From NCBI RefSeq assembly GCF_900631615.1, contig NZ_LR131273.1:1240001-1304000 (forward strand): 64,000 bases of DNA, given 5' to 3'. A program made the position numbers and the translations under genes. A model generated the notes under the pieces. That model searched no databases. It had not been told where the DNA came from and saw nothing but the letters and a program-made list of their open reading frames with translations. Positions 43,497 to 54,080 of the stretch are shown here, piece after piece (position 1 is the first letter of the stretch; each line of letters opens with the position of its first letter). The stretch is from Tsukamurella paurometabola (GTDB taxonomy: Bacteria; Actinomycetota; Actinomycetes; Mycobacteriales; Mycobacteriaceae).

Positions 43497-45071
43497 CTAC
43501 ATCGGCATGAGGTAGGTGCGGCGCGGCGTGCGCTGCAGCTCCTTGTCCCGCAGCTGGTGCAGGCACTTACGGATCAGCAGGCGGGTGTCCTTGGGCTCGA
43601 TCACGCCGTCGATGTATCCGCGCTCGGCGGCCAGCCACGGCGTCGCCATGAACTGGTTGTAGAAGTCGATGAAGGCCTGCCGGATCGCGGGGCCGTTCTC
43701 GCCGGCCTCCTCGATCTCGCGGCGCTTGATGATCGCCGCCGCGCCCTCCGCGCCCATCACGGCCAGGCGCGCCGTCGGCCATGCGAACACGAAGTCGGCG
43801 CCCAGCTGCTTGGAGCCCATCACCGCCCACGCGCCGCCGTACGACTTGCGCAGGATGATCGTGATCTTCGGGACCGCCGCCTCGACGTAGCTGAAGATGA
43901 ACTTGCCCGACCGGCGGATGGTGCCGATCTTCTCCTCCTCGACGCCCGGGAGGATGCCGGGCACGTCCACGAGGAACACCAGCGGGATGTTGAACGAGTT
44001 GCACAGGCGCACGAACCGCGCGGCCTTCTCCGACGCCTGCGTGTCCAGGGTGCCGGCCATGTGCATCGGCTGGTTCGCGACGACGCCCACCGACTGGCCG
44101 TCGACGCGGGCGAAGCCGCACACGATGTTCGGCGCCCACAGCTCGGCGTACTCGAGGAAGTCGCCGTCGTCGAAGACGCGCAGGATCACGTCGTGGATGT
44201 CGTAGCCCGCGTTGTCGGCGTCCGGGATGATCGACTCGAGCGAGAGGTCGCTCTCGGTGATCTCGGGCTCCAGGCCCGGGTTCACCAGCGGCGGACGCTG
44301 GTGCACGGAGTCCGGCATGAAGGCCAGGTACCGCTTGACCCAGTCGAACGCGGCCTTCTCGTCGACCGCGACGTGGTGCAGGTTGCCCCACCGCGCCTGG
44401 TTGATCGCGCCGCCCAGGTCCTCCTTGGAGGTCCACTCACCCGTGGTCGGGCCGATCACCTCGGGGCCCGTGACGAACATGTACGCGTTGTCCTGCACGC
44501 CCACCAGTACGTCGGTGTTGGCCGGGGCGTACACGGCGCCGCCGACGCACGTGCCGAGGATCATCGAGATCTGGGGCACCATGCCGCACAGCCCGTCCTG
44601 GTGCCGGCCGAGCTCGGCGTACCAGGCGATCGACGTCGCCGCGTCCTGGATGCGGGCGCCGCCCGAATCGTTGATGCCGACCACCGGCAGGCCCGCGGCC
44701 GCCGCGAAGTCGTACAGCTTGACCATCTTCCGGCCGAACATCTCGCCGACGGTGCCCGCGCCCACGGTCTGGTCGTGGCTGAACGCCGCGACCTTGCGCC
44801 CGTTGACCAGGCCGTAGCCGATCACGACGCCGTCCTTGATCTTCGCGTCGCCGGGCGATTTCGCCAGCTGGTCGAGCTCGACGAAGGTGCCCTCGTCGAA
44901 CAGCATGTTCATCCGCGCACGCGCGCTGGGCAGGCCCTTCGCGTCGCGGCGGGCCCGGGCCCGCTCGCTGCCGGGATCCTTGGCCGCCTCGAGGCGGCGG
45001 TACAGATCCTCGAGCTTGCCCGCGGTGGTGCTGAGGTCGACCTGGTCCGATACGTCCGTCACGTCTGTCAC
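43497..45071 (-). CDS. accD4: Acyl-CoA carboxylase carboxyltransferase AccD4
   Basis: The 524-residue carboxyltransferase beta subunit that carboxylates the long-chain acyl-CoA used by Pks13 as the mycolate alpha-branch. The N-terminal carboxylase half contains GINDSGGARIQDA (oxyanion loop) and the C-terminal half LVFLVDVPGILPG and KSYGGAWAVMGSK. It lies directly after pks13, as in M. tuberculosis. The start is taken as GTG 45071, 19 nt after the pks13 stop, giving a length close to Rv3799c. Confidence 0.96.
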   Translation of the reverse strand: MTDVTDVSDQVDLSTTAGKLEDLYRRLEAAKDPGSERARARRDAKGLPSARARMNMLFDEGTFVELDQLAKSPGDAKIKDGVVIGYGLVNGRKVAAFSHDQTVGAGTVGEMFGRKMVKLYDFAAAAGLPVVGINDSGGARIQDAATSIAWYAELGRHQDGLCGMVPQISMILGTCVGGAVYAPANTDVLVGVQDNAYMFVTGPEVIGPTTGEWTSKEDLGGAINQARWGNLHHVAVDEKAAFDWVKRYLAFMPDSVHQRPPLVNPGLEPEITESDLSLESIIPDADNAGYDIHDVILRVFDDGDFLEYAELWAPNIVCGFARVDGQSVGVVANQPMHMAGTLDTQASEKAARFVRLCNSFNIPLVFLVDVPGILPGVEEEKIGTIRRSGKFIFSYVEAAVPKITIILRKSYGGAWAVMGSKQLGADFVFAWPTARLAVMGAEGAAAIIKRREIEEAGENGPAIRQAFIDFYNQFMATPWLAAERGYIDGVIEPKDTRLLIRKCLHQLRDKELQRTPRRTYLMPM

Positions 45072-45090
45072 CCTATCCCCTGCCCGGAGC

Positions 45091-48000
45091 TCACCGGCCG
45101 CCGTCGGCCCGGTTGAGCTCGTCCGCCATGTGCGCCGCGATCTTGCCGATGTACGGCTCGTCGATGATCTGCAGGTGATCGCCACCGATCTTGACGATCC
45201 GCAGGTCCTCGACCACCGGCCCCCAGCCGCCGTCCGGCGCGATGTCCGCGAAGTTCGGCTCGAGCTCCACGGCACCGTCGTGCATGCGGTCGGCGCGGTA
45301 CAGCGTCACCGTGCCGCCGAACCGGCCGTAGTCCGCCGGGTTCACCTTGATGAGCATGCGGTTGTCCACGAAGGACGTCCGCTGGTGCTCGATCATCGAC
45401 GTCGGGATCTTCTTGTCGGAGAGCTGCACCAGCTCCATGATGATCTTGAACTGGCCCTCGTCGTCGGCCGCGGCCAACCGGTCCATGGGCAGCTCGATCT
45501 CGTCGCCGATGTCGTAGTTCTTGCGCGCGAACTTCTCCCAGCGCTCCAGCCGGGCCCGCTTCTCCGCGGGCTCGTCGGTGAGCGGGACCGTCGGGGCGAC
45601 CACGTCGAGCAGGCCCACGTACTCGACCTCGCGGCCCTCCTCCTCCAGGGCGCGCGCCAGCCCGTAGGCGAAGGCGCCGCCGAGGCTCCAGCCCGCGAGG
45701 CGGTACGGCCCCTCCGGCTGGATCTCCTTGAGCTTCGGGAGGTACTCGGCGACCCGCTCCTCGATCTCGCCCTCGATGCGCTCGAAGCCGTAGATCGGCA
45801 GGTCCTCGGGGAGCTTGCGCAGCAGGGCCTCGTACGCCATCGTGTTGCCGCCCGCGGGGTGGAACAGGAACAGCGGCCTGCGGTCGGTGTTCTCGGGCTT
45901 GCGCAGGGTGCGGACGAAGCCGTCCACGGGAGTCGCCTCGTTCATGACGGCGCCCACGTAGGTCGCCATCTCCTCGATGTTCTTCGAGTCGATGACGTCC
46001 TCGATGTCGATCTCGCCGCCGGCGCGCTCCGACAGGCGCGCGGTCAGCTTCTCCGCCACGTCCTCGGACAGCACGTCGAGCTCGTTGAACACGCCGCCGG
46101 GGGACTTGCCCACGACGATCGCGTAGGTCGCGAAGGTCAGGCGCTCCGCGGCGTCGCGCGGGGGCACGCCGTCGCCCACGGCCGCCGCGACGGCCGCGCC
46201 GTCGAGCAGGTCGGGGGCGTCGCTCCCGGTCGTCGCGTCCGACGGTGCCGCCTCGGTGGCCGGGGCGGGCGCGGGGGCGTCGGCCGGGGCCGCGGCGGCG
46301 GTCTCGGCCTTGGCGGCGGCCTCCGCCTTGGCGGCCTTCATCATCTCGGCGAGCTGGCCGGCGTCGGCGAGTTCGCCGGTGCCCGACTGATGCTCCGCCA
46401 GGGCGTCCACCTGGTCGCGGTGCTCCACCGCGTACTCGACGAACTGCACCACGTCGTTGAAGGACGCGTCGCGCACCGCCTGGATCTGGATCGGCGGGAT
46501 GTCGAACTCGTACTCGGCGCGGTTCTTGATCCGCATGGCGATGAGCGAGTCCATACCCAGGTCGATCAGCGGGATCTCCTTGGGGAGGTCCTCGATCTCG
46601 AAGCCCATGATCTCCGCGATGATCAGGCCCAGGCGGTGTTCCACCGTCTCGCCCGAGTCCGGGGACCAGCGCTCGCCGCTGCCCTCGGGCGCGGGGGCCT
46701 CGGTCTCCTCGGAGACGGTGATCGCGGGCTCCGCGTCGAGCCCATCAGGATCTGCCTCGGAGAGCTCGTCCATCTCCTCCACCGCGGGCGCGGCCTTGGT
46801 GATGAGCGGGGCCGCGGCGGTGCCGGAGGCCTCGCCGCCCACGACGACGGCGTCGAGGAGCAGGCGGAAGCGCCCTGAAGCAGCACCGTTCGGCCCGCTC
46901 GCTCCGCTCCCTGCGCCGAGGTTCTCGTGCACCTGGATCGACGCGCCGCCGGGATGCGGGGTCAGCGTCGTGGTCAGGGTCAGCCCGTCCCGGGGCTCGC
47001 CGTGCTCGACGGCCGCGGTGACGGCGGCACCGTCGAGCACCTGGACGGCGGCGTTCTTCGCCAGGTCCACGAGGGACACGCGCCTCTGGTCGCCCAGGGT
47101 GAGCGCGCCCGCGTCCAGCTGCCACACGTGGCGGCCGTCGGGCAGCGCGACGTGGGCGCCGGGCACCATGCCCGAGCCACCGTCGGGCAGCTTGGTCTGG
47201 ATCCAGATGTGCTTGCGCTGGAACTTCGTGCGCGGCACCGGGGCGTAGCGGCCGGGGCCGAACAGGGCGGCGACGTCCACGTGGTGGCCGTGCGCGAACA
47301 CGGTGGCGAGCGCGGTCATGATGGTGCCGGGCTCGTCCTCCTTGCGCTTGAGCGTCTGCACCAGCGCGGCGTCCTGGATACCGGAGCCGAAGGTGACCGC
47401 GGCGACCGAGATCAGGGTGATCGGGTTCGGCGAGAACTCGATGAAGGTGCGGTAGCCGGCCTCGACGGCCTTCTCCACGGCCTGGGTGAACCAGACGCTG
47501 TGCCGCAGGCCCTTGATCCAGTAGTCCACGTCGTGCACCGGCGCGTGGCCCGCCTTGTAGAACTCCTCCTTGTTCACGGTGGAGTACATCGGGTACTGCA
47601 GCGGGTGCGGCTCGATGCCCATGAGCTCGGCCTGGAGCTCGCCCAGCAGCGGGTCCATCTGCGAGGTGTGGGAGGCGCCGCGGGTCACGAGCTTGCGCGC
47701 CATGAGGCCCTTGGCCTCGGTCTCGGCGACGATCTTGTCGATCACCTTGCCGGGGCCGCCGAGCACGGTGTGGGTGGGCGCCGCGTAGACGCAGATCTCC
47801 AGCCCCTCGTAATCACCGAGCACCGTGTCGATGTCGTCGGCGCTGTACTCGACGAGCGCCATGAAGCGCTCCATCTCCTCGGGCAGCATCGCCTCGCCCT
47901 CGCCCATGAGGCGCGAGCGCTGGCAGATCACGCGCACCGCGTCCTCCAGCGAGAGACCGCCGGTGACCCACGCCGCGGTGGCCTCACCCATCGAATGCGG

Positions 48001-50265
48001 CAGCACCACACCGGGTTCGATGCCGTAGTGACGGAACAGGCCGACCAGCGCGACCTGGATGGCGAAGATGCCCACCTGACCGGTCTCGATGTGGAAGGTC
48101 TGCTCGTCGTCGGTGATCATGTCGGCGTAGTCGTTGCCCGACTCGTCGATGATGAGCTCGTTGACCTCGTCGAAGTAGTGCTTGAAGACCGGGTCCTCGA
48201 GGTAGAGCTGCTTGGCCATCTTGCGGTGATGGCTACCGAAGCCGGAGAAGATGAACGCCGGACCGGTCGCGTCGGGCTGGTTGGCGGAGATGACGTTCGG
48301 GGCGTTCTTGCCCTCCGCGATCGCGCGGAAGCCCTTGATCGCCTCGTCGAGGTCCTTCGCCATGACCACGGAGCGGACGCGGCCGTGGTTGCGGCTCGCG
48401 AGCGTGCGGCCGATCTCGGGGAGCGTGTACTCCTTCGCCTCGTCCGACTCGAGCCACGCGAGCAGCTCCGCGGCGGCGGCCCGCCGGCGCGACGGGACGT
48501 AGGCGGTGAGCACGAGCGGGATCGCGGCGCCCTCGGCGGTGGCGGGATGGAACTCCGGCACCGCGTCCGACGGCGCCTCGTCGGATTCCGTGGCGCCGTC
48601 CACGATCTCCGGCGCGACGTACTCCTTGATCACGACGTGGGCGTTGGTGCCGCCGAATCCGTTGCCGGTGACGCCCGCGAGCCGGTGGCCGGAGTACTTG
48701 GGCCACTCCGTGTTCCGCGCCGCGACCAGGAGCCGGTTGGTCTCGAACTGGATGTACGGGTTGGGGCCCGAGAAGTGCAGCGAGGCGGGGATCTGCCCGT
48801 GACGCATGCCGAGCAGCACCTTGGCGACGCCCGCGATGCCCGCGGCCGCCTCGAGGTGGCCGAAGTTGGTCTTCGCCGAACCGAGCAGCAGCGGCTTCTC
48901 GGCCTCGCGGCCGCGGCCGAGGACACGGCCGATGGCGTCGGCCTCGAGCGGGTCGCCGAGGATGGTGCCGGTGCCGTGCGCCTCGAGGTAGTCGACGGTG
49001 CGCGGGTCGATACCGGCGTCGATGTACGCGTCCCGCAGGTTGGTGACCTGCGCCTCCGGGTTCGGCGCGAAGATGCCGTTGGACTTGCCGTCGGAGGTGA
49101 CCGCGGAACCCGCGATCACGCCGAGGATGTCGTCGCCGTCGCGCTCGGCGTCGGCGAGCCGCTTGAGCAGCACCACGCCGCCGCCCTCGGCGCGGATCAT
49201 GCCGTTCGCGTCGGAGCTGAAGGCCTTGATCTTGCCGTCCGGCGCCTGCGCGCCGAGGCTGTCGAAGCCCAGCGTCGCGGCGGGCACGATGAGCATGTTC
49301 ACGCCGCCGGCGACCGCCATGTCGGTCTCGCCGTCGCGGAGGCTCCGCACGGCCTGGTGGATCGCGACGAGCGACGACGAGCACGCGGTGTCGATCGCGA
49401 CCGACGGGCCGTGGAAGTCGTAGAAGTAGGAGACGCGGTTCGCGACGATGGAGGTCGACGTGCCGGTCAGCGCGTAGGGGTTGGCCTTCGTCGGGTCGGC
49501 GACGGCCAACATCTGGTAGTCGTTGGCGGAGCTGCCCATCCACACGCCGGTGCGGGTGCCCTTGACCGAACTCGCGGGAATGTTGGCCTGCTCCAGCGCC
49601 TCCCAGGTGAGCTCGAGCGCGAGCCGCTGCTGCGGGTCGACCATCTCCACCTCACGCGGCGTCATCTGAAAGAACTCGGCGTCGAACGAGGCCACGTCGT
49701 CGAGGTAGCCGCCGAAGGTGTTCGCCTCGTCGAGCACGGCCTTCAGGCGCGGGTCCTGCTTGAACTCGAGCCAGCGGTCCTCGGGAAGGTCGGTGGTCGC
49801 GTCGCCGTTCCCGATGAGGAACTCCCACGTCGACTCGGGCGTCTCACCGGCCTTGGGGAAGCGGGTGGCGAGGCCGACGACGGCGATGTCGTGCGTGCCG
49901 CGGTTCGCCTCGAACTCCTCCCCGCGGTCGTACTGCGCCGCCTCGGCCGCGAGGTCGTCGTCCGAGACCACCGGGTCACCGTCGATGATGCGCTGGCTGA
50001 GCAGGGCGATCGTCGGGTGCTGGAAGGCGACGGTGGCGGTCAGCTGCACGCCCGTGAAGTCCTCGATGTCGGAGGCCATCGAGACCGCGTCGCGCGAGCC
50101 CAGGCCGAACTCGTCGAGCGACTTGTCGTCGGTGATGTTCTCCAGCGGCTGCTTGGTCGCGTCCGCGATCCACTGCCGCATCCACGCACGCAGTTCCTCG
50201 AGGGTCAGATCCTCGCGGGCCTTGCCGGTCGGGCCTTCATGGGGGGTGTACTCGTTCTCAGCCAT
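45091..50265 (-). CDS. pks13: Polyketide synthase Pks13, mycolic acid condensase
   Basis: A 1724-residue type I PKS that performs the Claisen condensation making alpha-alkyl beta-ketoacids, the mycolate precursors. Domain order is ACP-KS-AT-ACP-TE: N-terminal ACP with Ser57 (GLGSRD); ketosynthase about 124-545 with Cys295 (DTACSSS) and His430 (EAHGTGT); acyltransferase about 670-970 with Ser758 (PHSMGE); second ACP with Ser1240 (GMDSL); thioesterase about 1460-1724 with Ser1527 (GWSLGG). All active residues are intact. The region between AT and second ACP and the Ala/Pro/Glu-rich linkers are longer than the folded domains need. FadD32 lies upstream. Confidence 0.98.
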   Translation of the reverse strand: MAENEYTPHEGPTGKAREDLTLEELRAWMRQWIADATKQPLENITDDKSLDEFGLGSRDAVSMASDIEDFTGVQLTATVAFQHPTIALLSQRIIDGDPVVSDDDLAAEAAQYDRGEEFEANRGTHDIAVVGLATRFPKAGETPESTWEFLIGNGDATTDLPEDRWLEFKQDPRLKAVLDEANTFGGYLDDVASFDAEFFQMTPREVEMVDPQQRLALELTWEALEQANIPASSVKGTRTGVWMGSSANDYQMLAVADPTKANPYALTGTSTSIVANRVSYFYDFHGPSVAIDTACSSSLVAIHQAVRSLRDGETDMAVAGGVNMLIVPAATLGFDSLGAQAPDGKIKAFSSDANGMIRAEGGGVVLLKRLADAERDGDDILGVIAGSAVTSDGKSNGIFAPNPEAQVTNLRDAYIDAGIDPRTVDYLEAHGTGTILGDPLEADAIGRVLGRGREAEKPLLLGSAKTNFGHLEAAAGIAGVAKVLLGMRHGQIPASLHFSGPNPYIQFETNRLLVAARNTEWPKYSGHRLAGVTGNGFGGTNAHVVIKEYVAPEIVDGATESDEAPSDAVPEFHPATAEGAAIPLVLTAYVPSRRRAAAAELLAWLESDEAKEYTLPEIGRTLASRNHGRVRSVVMAKDLDEAIKGFRAIAEGKNAPNVISANQPDATGPAFIFSGFGSHHRKMAKQLYLEDPVFKHYFDEVNELIIDESGNDYADMITDDEQTFHIETGQVGIFAIQVALVGLFRHYGIEPGVVLPHSMGEATAAWVTGGLSLEDAVRVICQRSRLMGEGEAMLPEEMERFMALVEYSADDIDTVLGDYEGLEICVYAAPTHTVLGGPGKVIDKIVAETEAKGLMARKLVTRGASHTSQMDPLLGELQAELMGIEPHPLQYPMYSTVNKEEFYKAGHAPVHDVDYWIKGLRHSVWFTQAVEKAVEAGYRTFIEFSPNPITLISVAAVTFGSGIQDAALVQTLKRKEDEPGTIMTALATVFAHGHHVDVAALFGPGRYAPVPRTKFQRKHIWIQTKLPDGGSGMVPGAHVALPDGRHVWQLDAGALTLGDQRRVSLVDLAKNAAVQVLDGAAVTAAVEHGEPRDGLTLTTTLTPHPGGASIQVHENLGAGSGASGPNGAASGRFRLLLDAVVVGGEASGTAAAPLITKAAPAVEEMDELSEADPDGLDAEPAITVSEETEAPAPEGSGERWSPDSGETVEHRLGLIIAEIMGFEIEDLPKEIPLIDLGMDSLIAMRIKNRAEYEFDIPPIQIQAVRDASFNDVVQFVEYAVEHRDQVDALAEHQSGTGELADAGQLAEMMKAAKAEAAAKAETAAAAPADAPAPAPATEAAPSDATTGSDAPDLLDGAAVAAAVGDGVPPRDAAERLTFATYAIVVGKSPGGVFNELDVLSEDVAEKLTARLSERAGGEIDIEDVIDSKNIEEMATYVGAVMNEATPVDGFVRTLRKPENTDRRPLFLFHPAGGNTMAYEALLRKLPEDLPIYGFERIEGEIEERVAEYLPKLKEIQPEGPYRLAGWSLGGAFAYGLARALEEEGREVEYVGLLDVVAPTVPLTDEPAEKRARLERWEKFARKNYDIGDEIELPMDRLAAADDEGQFKIIMELVQLSDKKIPTSMIEHQRTSFVDNRMLIKVNPADYGRFGGTVTLYRADRMHDGAVELEPNFADIAPDGGWGPVVEDLRIVKIGGDHLQIIDEPYIGKIAAHMADELNRADGGR

Positions 50266-50370
50266 GTTCTGTCTACCCTTCGCGTCGAGACCGTGGGTTA
50301 CCCAGTCGCGTGTGATGAAGTTGTGGTGTCCGCGGGGCCCGGGGCGGCCCCGAGCAGCGGGGGTGCGCCG

Positions 50371-52278
50371 CTACTGGACGTTGTTCGCCTCGGCGTCGGG
50401 GAACGCCTGCTGGGTGTAGCCGCCGCGAAGCGTGCCGTCGATGTAGGCGGCGCGGCCCGCACGCCGGGCGATCTTGCCCGAGCTGGTGCGGGGCAGCGAG
50501 CCGCCGGGCACCAGCAGCACGTCGCGGGCGAGCACGCCGTGCGCCGAGCCGACCGCGGAGCGGATCGCGTCGGCGATCTCCTGCTGATCCTGCTTGGCTC
50601 CGCCCGCGGCGAGCTCGGCCACGATGACCAGCTGCTCCGACTGATCGGTGGGGTCGTAGGTCAGGCCCGAGTGGGCGTTGTCGAAGACCGCCTGCGGCAG
50701 CTCGTTGGCCGGCACCGAGAACGCCGCCACGTAGCCCGTGCGGACGTACTTGCTGGACTCCTGCGCCGTGAACTCGATGTCCTGCGGGTAGTGGTTTCGG
50801 CCGTCGACGATCACCAGGTCCTTGACGCGGCCGGTGATGTACAGCTCGCCGTCGTGGTACACGCCGAAGTCACCCGTGCGCATCCACTTGGCCTTCTCGA
50901 GGTTCTTGACGCCCTCCGAGTGGCTGCCCTCGGCGAGGGGGGTCAGGTAGTTCTGGAAGGTCTCGCGCGATTCCTCGTCGCGCTGCCAGTAGCCCGAACC
51001 GATGTTCATGCCGTGGAGCCAGATCTCGCCCACGGAGTCGTCGGGCACCTCCTTGCCGGTAGCCGGGTCCACGATGCAGGCCCACTGACTCAGCGCCACG
51101 TCGCCGCAGGAGACCTGCGGGACCGCGCCGTCGGCGCCCTCCTCGGAGACGACGAACGTGCCGGCGGCCAGCTGGTCGCGGTCCACGTAGACCACGCGGG
51201 CCTCGTTCTCGACGGGGGTCGAGCTGACGAACAGCGTCGCCTCGGCCATGCCGAAGCAGGGCTTGATCGCCTTCGGCGAGAGCCCGTACGGCGCGAACGC
51301 GTCGTTGAACTTCTTCATCGACGAGACCGTGACCGGCTCGGAGCCGTTGATCAGGCCCTTGACGTTCGACAGGTCGAGGGTCTCGCCCTCCTTGGGCAGG
51401 CCGCGGGCGGCGGCGTGCTCGTAGGCGAAGTTCGGGGCGGCGGCGAAGGTCTCCGCGCCGTCCTCGACGGCGGCAAGCTCGTTGATCCAGCGGCCGGGGC
51501 GGCGGACGAACGCCGACGGGCTCATGATGGTGATGAACTTGCCCCCGAGCGCGGGCAGGATCACGGTGAGCAGGCCCATGTCGTGGAACATCGGCAGCCA
51601 GGTGACGCCGCGGGAGTTCTCGTTGAGGTCCAGCGCGTGGATCATCTGGATGACGTTCGTGCCGACGGCCTCGTAGGTGATCTGCACGCCGGCCGGGTTC
51701 CGGGTGGAGCCCGAGGTGTACTGCAGGTATGCGATGGTGTCGCGATAGATCGGGAAGGGCTTGAGGGTCGAGCCGACCGAGTCCGGGATGGCGTCGACGG
51801 CGATGATGCGCGGGCGCTCCTTGGCCGGGAGGTGGCGGAAGAAGTTGCGGCAGGCCTCGGCGGAACCGGAGCTCGTGAGGATGGCGGTGGGCTTGCAGTC
51901 CTCGAGGACGATGCGCAGGCGGTCCGTGTGGCCCGGCTCGTCCGGGCTGAACAGCGGCACCGCGATGTTGCCCGCGTACAGGGCGCCGAAGAAGGCCGTC
52001 ACGTAGTCGAGGCCCTGCGGGGCCAGGATGGCGACGCGGTCCTCGCGCTTGGTGATGTGCTGCAGCCGGGCACCGATGGCGCGCAGGCGGGCGCCGAACT
52101 GCGACCAGGTCAGCTCGTGGACGACGCCGTCGCGCTCGCGGCTGTAGTCGATGAACCGGTACGCGAGGGTGTCGGCGCGCTCCCGTGCGTTGCGCTCGAC
52201 GAAGTCGACCAGTGTGGTTCCGGGGCGGAAGAAGATGTTGCCGTCTTCATCCAGAAACTGGTCAAACTCGTTGTTCAT
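50371..52278 (-). CDS. fadD32: Long-chain fatty-acid AMP ligase FadD32
   Basis: A 635-residue fatty acyl-AMP ligase that activates the meromycolic acid and loads it on the N-terminal ACP of Pks13. The adenylation motif [12 protein letters not shown] is at about residues 188-199, with PMFHDMGLL near 249 and the C-terminal [13 protein letters not shown] holding the acyl-adenylate lysine. Position directly before pks13 fixes the identity. GAGGAG precedes the ATG. Confidence 0.98.
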   Translation of the reverse strand: MNNEFDQFLDEDGNIFFRPGTTLVDFVERNARERADTLAYRFIDYSRERDGVVHELTWSQFGARLRAIGARLQHITKREDRVAILAPQGLDYVTAFFGALYAGNIAVPLFSPDEPGHTDRLRIVLEDCKPTAILTSSGSAEACRNFFRHLPAKERPRIIAVDAIPDSVGSTLKPFPIYRDTIAYLQYTSGSTRNPAGVQITYEAVGTNVIQMIHALDLNENSRGVTWLPMFHDMGLLTVILPALGGKFITIMSPSAFVRRPGRWINELAAVEDGAETFAAAPNFAYEHAAARGLPKEGETLDLSNVKGLINGSEPVTVSSMKKFNDAFAPYGLSPKAIKPCFGMAEATLFVSSTPVENEARVVYVDRDQLAAGTFVVSEEGADGAVPQVSCGDVALSQWACIVDPATGKEVPDDSVGEIWLHGMNIGSGYWQRDEESRETFQNYLTPLAEGSHSEGVKNLEKAKWMRTGDFGVYHDGELYITGRVKDLVIVDGRNHYPQDIEFTAQESSKYVRTGYVAAFSVPANELPQAVFDNAHSGLTYDPTDQSEQLVIVAELAAGGAKQDQQEIADAIRSAVGSAHGVLARDVLLVPGGSLPRTSSGKIARRAGRAAYIDGTLRGGYTQQAFPDAEANNVQ

Positions 52279-52414
52279 GCATCGCTCCTCGTAACCGTCG
52301 CCGGGTGGCTGACAGTCATACAGTGGTACATCGCGTGGCGGGCACGTCCCGTTGCGGGCCTGTGCGCCACCTCATAGTGCTTGATATCCGCAACATGTTC
52401 ACCCGTTCGGGCCG

Positions 52415-52429
52415 TTCACACGCTGTGAA
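52415..52429. promoter_or_regulatory. Palindrome upstream of fadD32
   Basis: TTCACA and TGTGAA flank CGC, about 140 nt before fadD32. On the minus strand it reads TTCACAGCG, one base from the GTCACAGCG MtrA motif. It is a candidate control site for the mycolate operon. Confidence 0.4.
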
Positions 52430-52503
52430 AATCCGCAAACCCGACTATCGTAGCGCGCACCGCCGGGCGGGACGAAAACCATGAGGTCGGGCACGGACGG
52501 GAC

Positions 52504-53484
52504 TCACTCGCCCTTGAGCTGCTCCAGGACGGGCGCGAAGGCCTCCATCTGGGTGGGCACGACGCCGACGTAGGACATGCCCGTCGCGGCGCGGGTGGCG
52601 CGGACCTGGTCCGCGATCTCGTCGAAGGTGCCGATCGCCAGGTAGGGCGAGCCCAGCACGTCGTCGACCGTCACCTCCTTGTCGATCTCGATGCTCGCCG
52701 AGAGCCCGCGCTCGATGGCCTTGAGCGCGAAGTCGGCGACCTGCTCCCGGTCGTCGGTGACCACGATGGTCGCGATCGACCAGGAGAGCTCGAGGTCGGC
52801 GAAGCGGTCGCCCGCGGCGGCCTTCACGATCTCGACCTTCTTCTTCACGGCGTCCATGGACATGTCCGAGATCTTGAGCTTGCCCTCGGCCGAACTGCGC
52901 GGGTTGATGGAGACCACGTCGGCGCGGCGGGCGGCCAGCTCCAGCGTGCGGCGGGCGCCGGCGCCGATCGCGATCGGCGGGCGCGGGCCCTGGCGCGGGC
53001 GGGGGTAGCCCTTGAGCTCCTTGACCCGGAAGACCTCGCCCTCGAACTCGGCCTCCTGGCCGCGGAGCAGCGCGTCGAGCACCGTCAGCCCCTCGTCGAG
53101 GCGCTGGAAGCGACGGTCGGGGGACTCGAACTCGATGCCCGCCTGGTCGAAGTCGTCCTTGAACGCGCCGAGGCCGAGGCCGATCTCGAGGCGGCCCTTG
53201 GAGAGCACGTCGATGGTGGTGAGTTCCTTCGCCAGCACCGCCGGGTGCCGGAAGGGCATCGACAGCATGGACGTCGCCAGCCGGATCGAGGACGTGCTGA
53301 CCGCGAGCGCCCCCAGCGCGGCGAGCGGACCCACCTGCGCGTCCAGCCGGTCCGGGATGGCGAAGGTGTCGAACCCCAGCTCCTCCGCCTCCTGCGCGAG
53401 CTTGACGAACTTGCGCGCGCCGCCCTCGTCGGCGTTGCCGGCACCGCCGGCCGCGAACCGGAACTTGCGGGGCTCAGTGGTCAC
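52504..53484 (-). CDS. LLM-class F420-dependent oxidoreductase
   Basis: 326 residues from GTG 53484, which follows AGGAG at 9 nt. A TIM-barrel flavin/F420 oxidoreductase of the TIGR03621-like group: GFDTFAIPDRLDAQVGPLAALGALA at about residues 35-59, RLEIGLGLGAFKDDF near 97, PPIAIGAGARRTLELAARRADVVS near 172, and TGMSYVGVVP near the end. It separates fadD32 from the cutinase genes that are adjacent in M. tuberculosis. The substrate is unknown. Confidence 0.88.
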   Translation of the reverse strand: MTTEPRKFRFAAGGAGNADEGGARKFVKLAQEAEELGFDTFAIPDRLDAQVGPLAALGALAVSTSSIRLATSMLSMPFRHPAVLAKELTTIDVLSKGRLEIGLGLGAFKDDFDQAGIEFESPDRRFQRLDEGLTVLDALLRGQEAEFEGEVFRVKELKGYPRPRQGPRPPIAIGAGARRTLELAARRADVVSINPRSSAEGKLKISDMSMDAVKKKVEIVKAAAGDRFADLELSWSIATIVVTDDREQVADFALKAIERGLSASIEIDKEVTVDDVLGSPYLAIGTFDEIADQVRATRAATGMSYVGVVPTQMEAFAPVLEQLKGE

Positions 53485-53578
53485 GTGTGGGTACTCCTGG
53501 TCGACGGTGCGGGTCTTGACGTTGCGCACAGCCTAACGGTTGCCCGACGGTGCCCGGTCCGGGAAGGGCCGGGCGGGG

Positions 53579-54073
53579 TCACCGCGAGAGGAAGTAGTAG
53601 ACGTCGACCGATTCGGCGGACGTCCGCAGGTAGACCTTGAGCGACTCGCCGTAGTTCAGGCCGTCGCGGGTGCCCTTGCTGAGGCGGTACGCCGGTCCCG
53701 CGAGCACGAGCTGCCCGTTCTCGCCCTCCCCGTACCAGGGCCGCAGGGTGAGCGAGTCCGCGGGAGCGCCCGGCATCGTCAGGTCCGAGTCGCGGAGGAA
53801 CGTGTCGAGCTCGGCGAGGCCGATCACGGCGTGGACGTAGGAGTGGCTCACGGTGAACCCCCGCGATTCCACCGCCGCGGCGACCGTCCTGGCGCCCGCG
53901 GGGAACGCCAGGCCCGCGTACGAGGCCGACCGCCACAGCACGGCGGAGCGGTCCGCGTCCCCGTCCATCACGTTCACCTGTTCCCCGGGCCCCGGCGGCG
54001 CCAACGGATCGCACGCGCTCGTCGACAGCGCCACGGCCGTCGCGAGAATCGTCGCCACGATTCGCTTTCGCAT
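53579..54073 (-). CDS. Lipoprotein of unknown function
   Basis: A 164-residue exported lipoprotein. The signal MRKRIVATILATAVALSTSAC has its lipobox at LSTSAC (about Cys21). The mature part has no family I recognise; it is mixed alpha/beta with an aromatic C-terminus (VDVYYFLSR). A TACCAT lies 7 nt upstream of the ATG. It sits between the LLM gene and cutinase-like genes, so it may be an envelope accessory protein. Confidence 0.72.
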   Translation of the reverse strand: MRKRIVATILATAVALSTSACDPLAPPGPGEQVNVMDGDADRSAVLWRSASYAGLAFPAGARTVAAAVESRGFTVSHSYVHAVIGLAELDTFLRDSDLTMPGAPADSLTLRPWYGEGENGQLVLAGPAYRLSKGTRDGLNYGESLKVYLRTSAESVDVYYFLSR

Positions 54074-54080
54074 ATCACGA

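Noticed and set aside
46927-52377. An 1816-codon open frame on the + strand opposite pks13 and fadD32
   Set aside because: It is the antisense shadow of two strongly supported genes; the translation is rich in Arg, Val, His and Gly with no domain, as expected when GC-rich codons are read in reverse.
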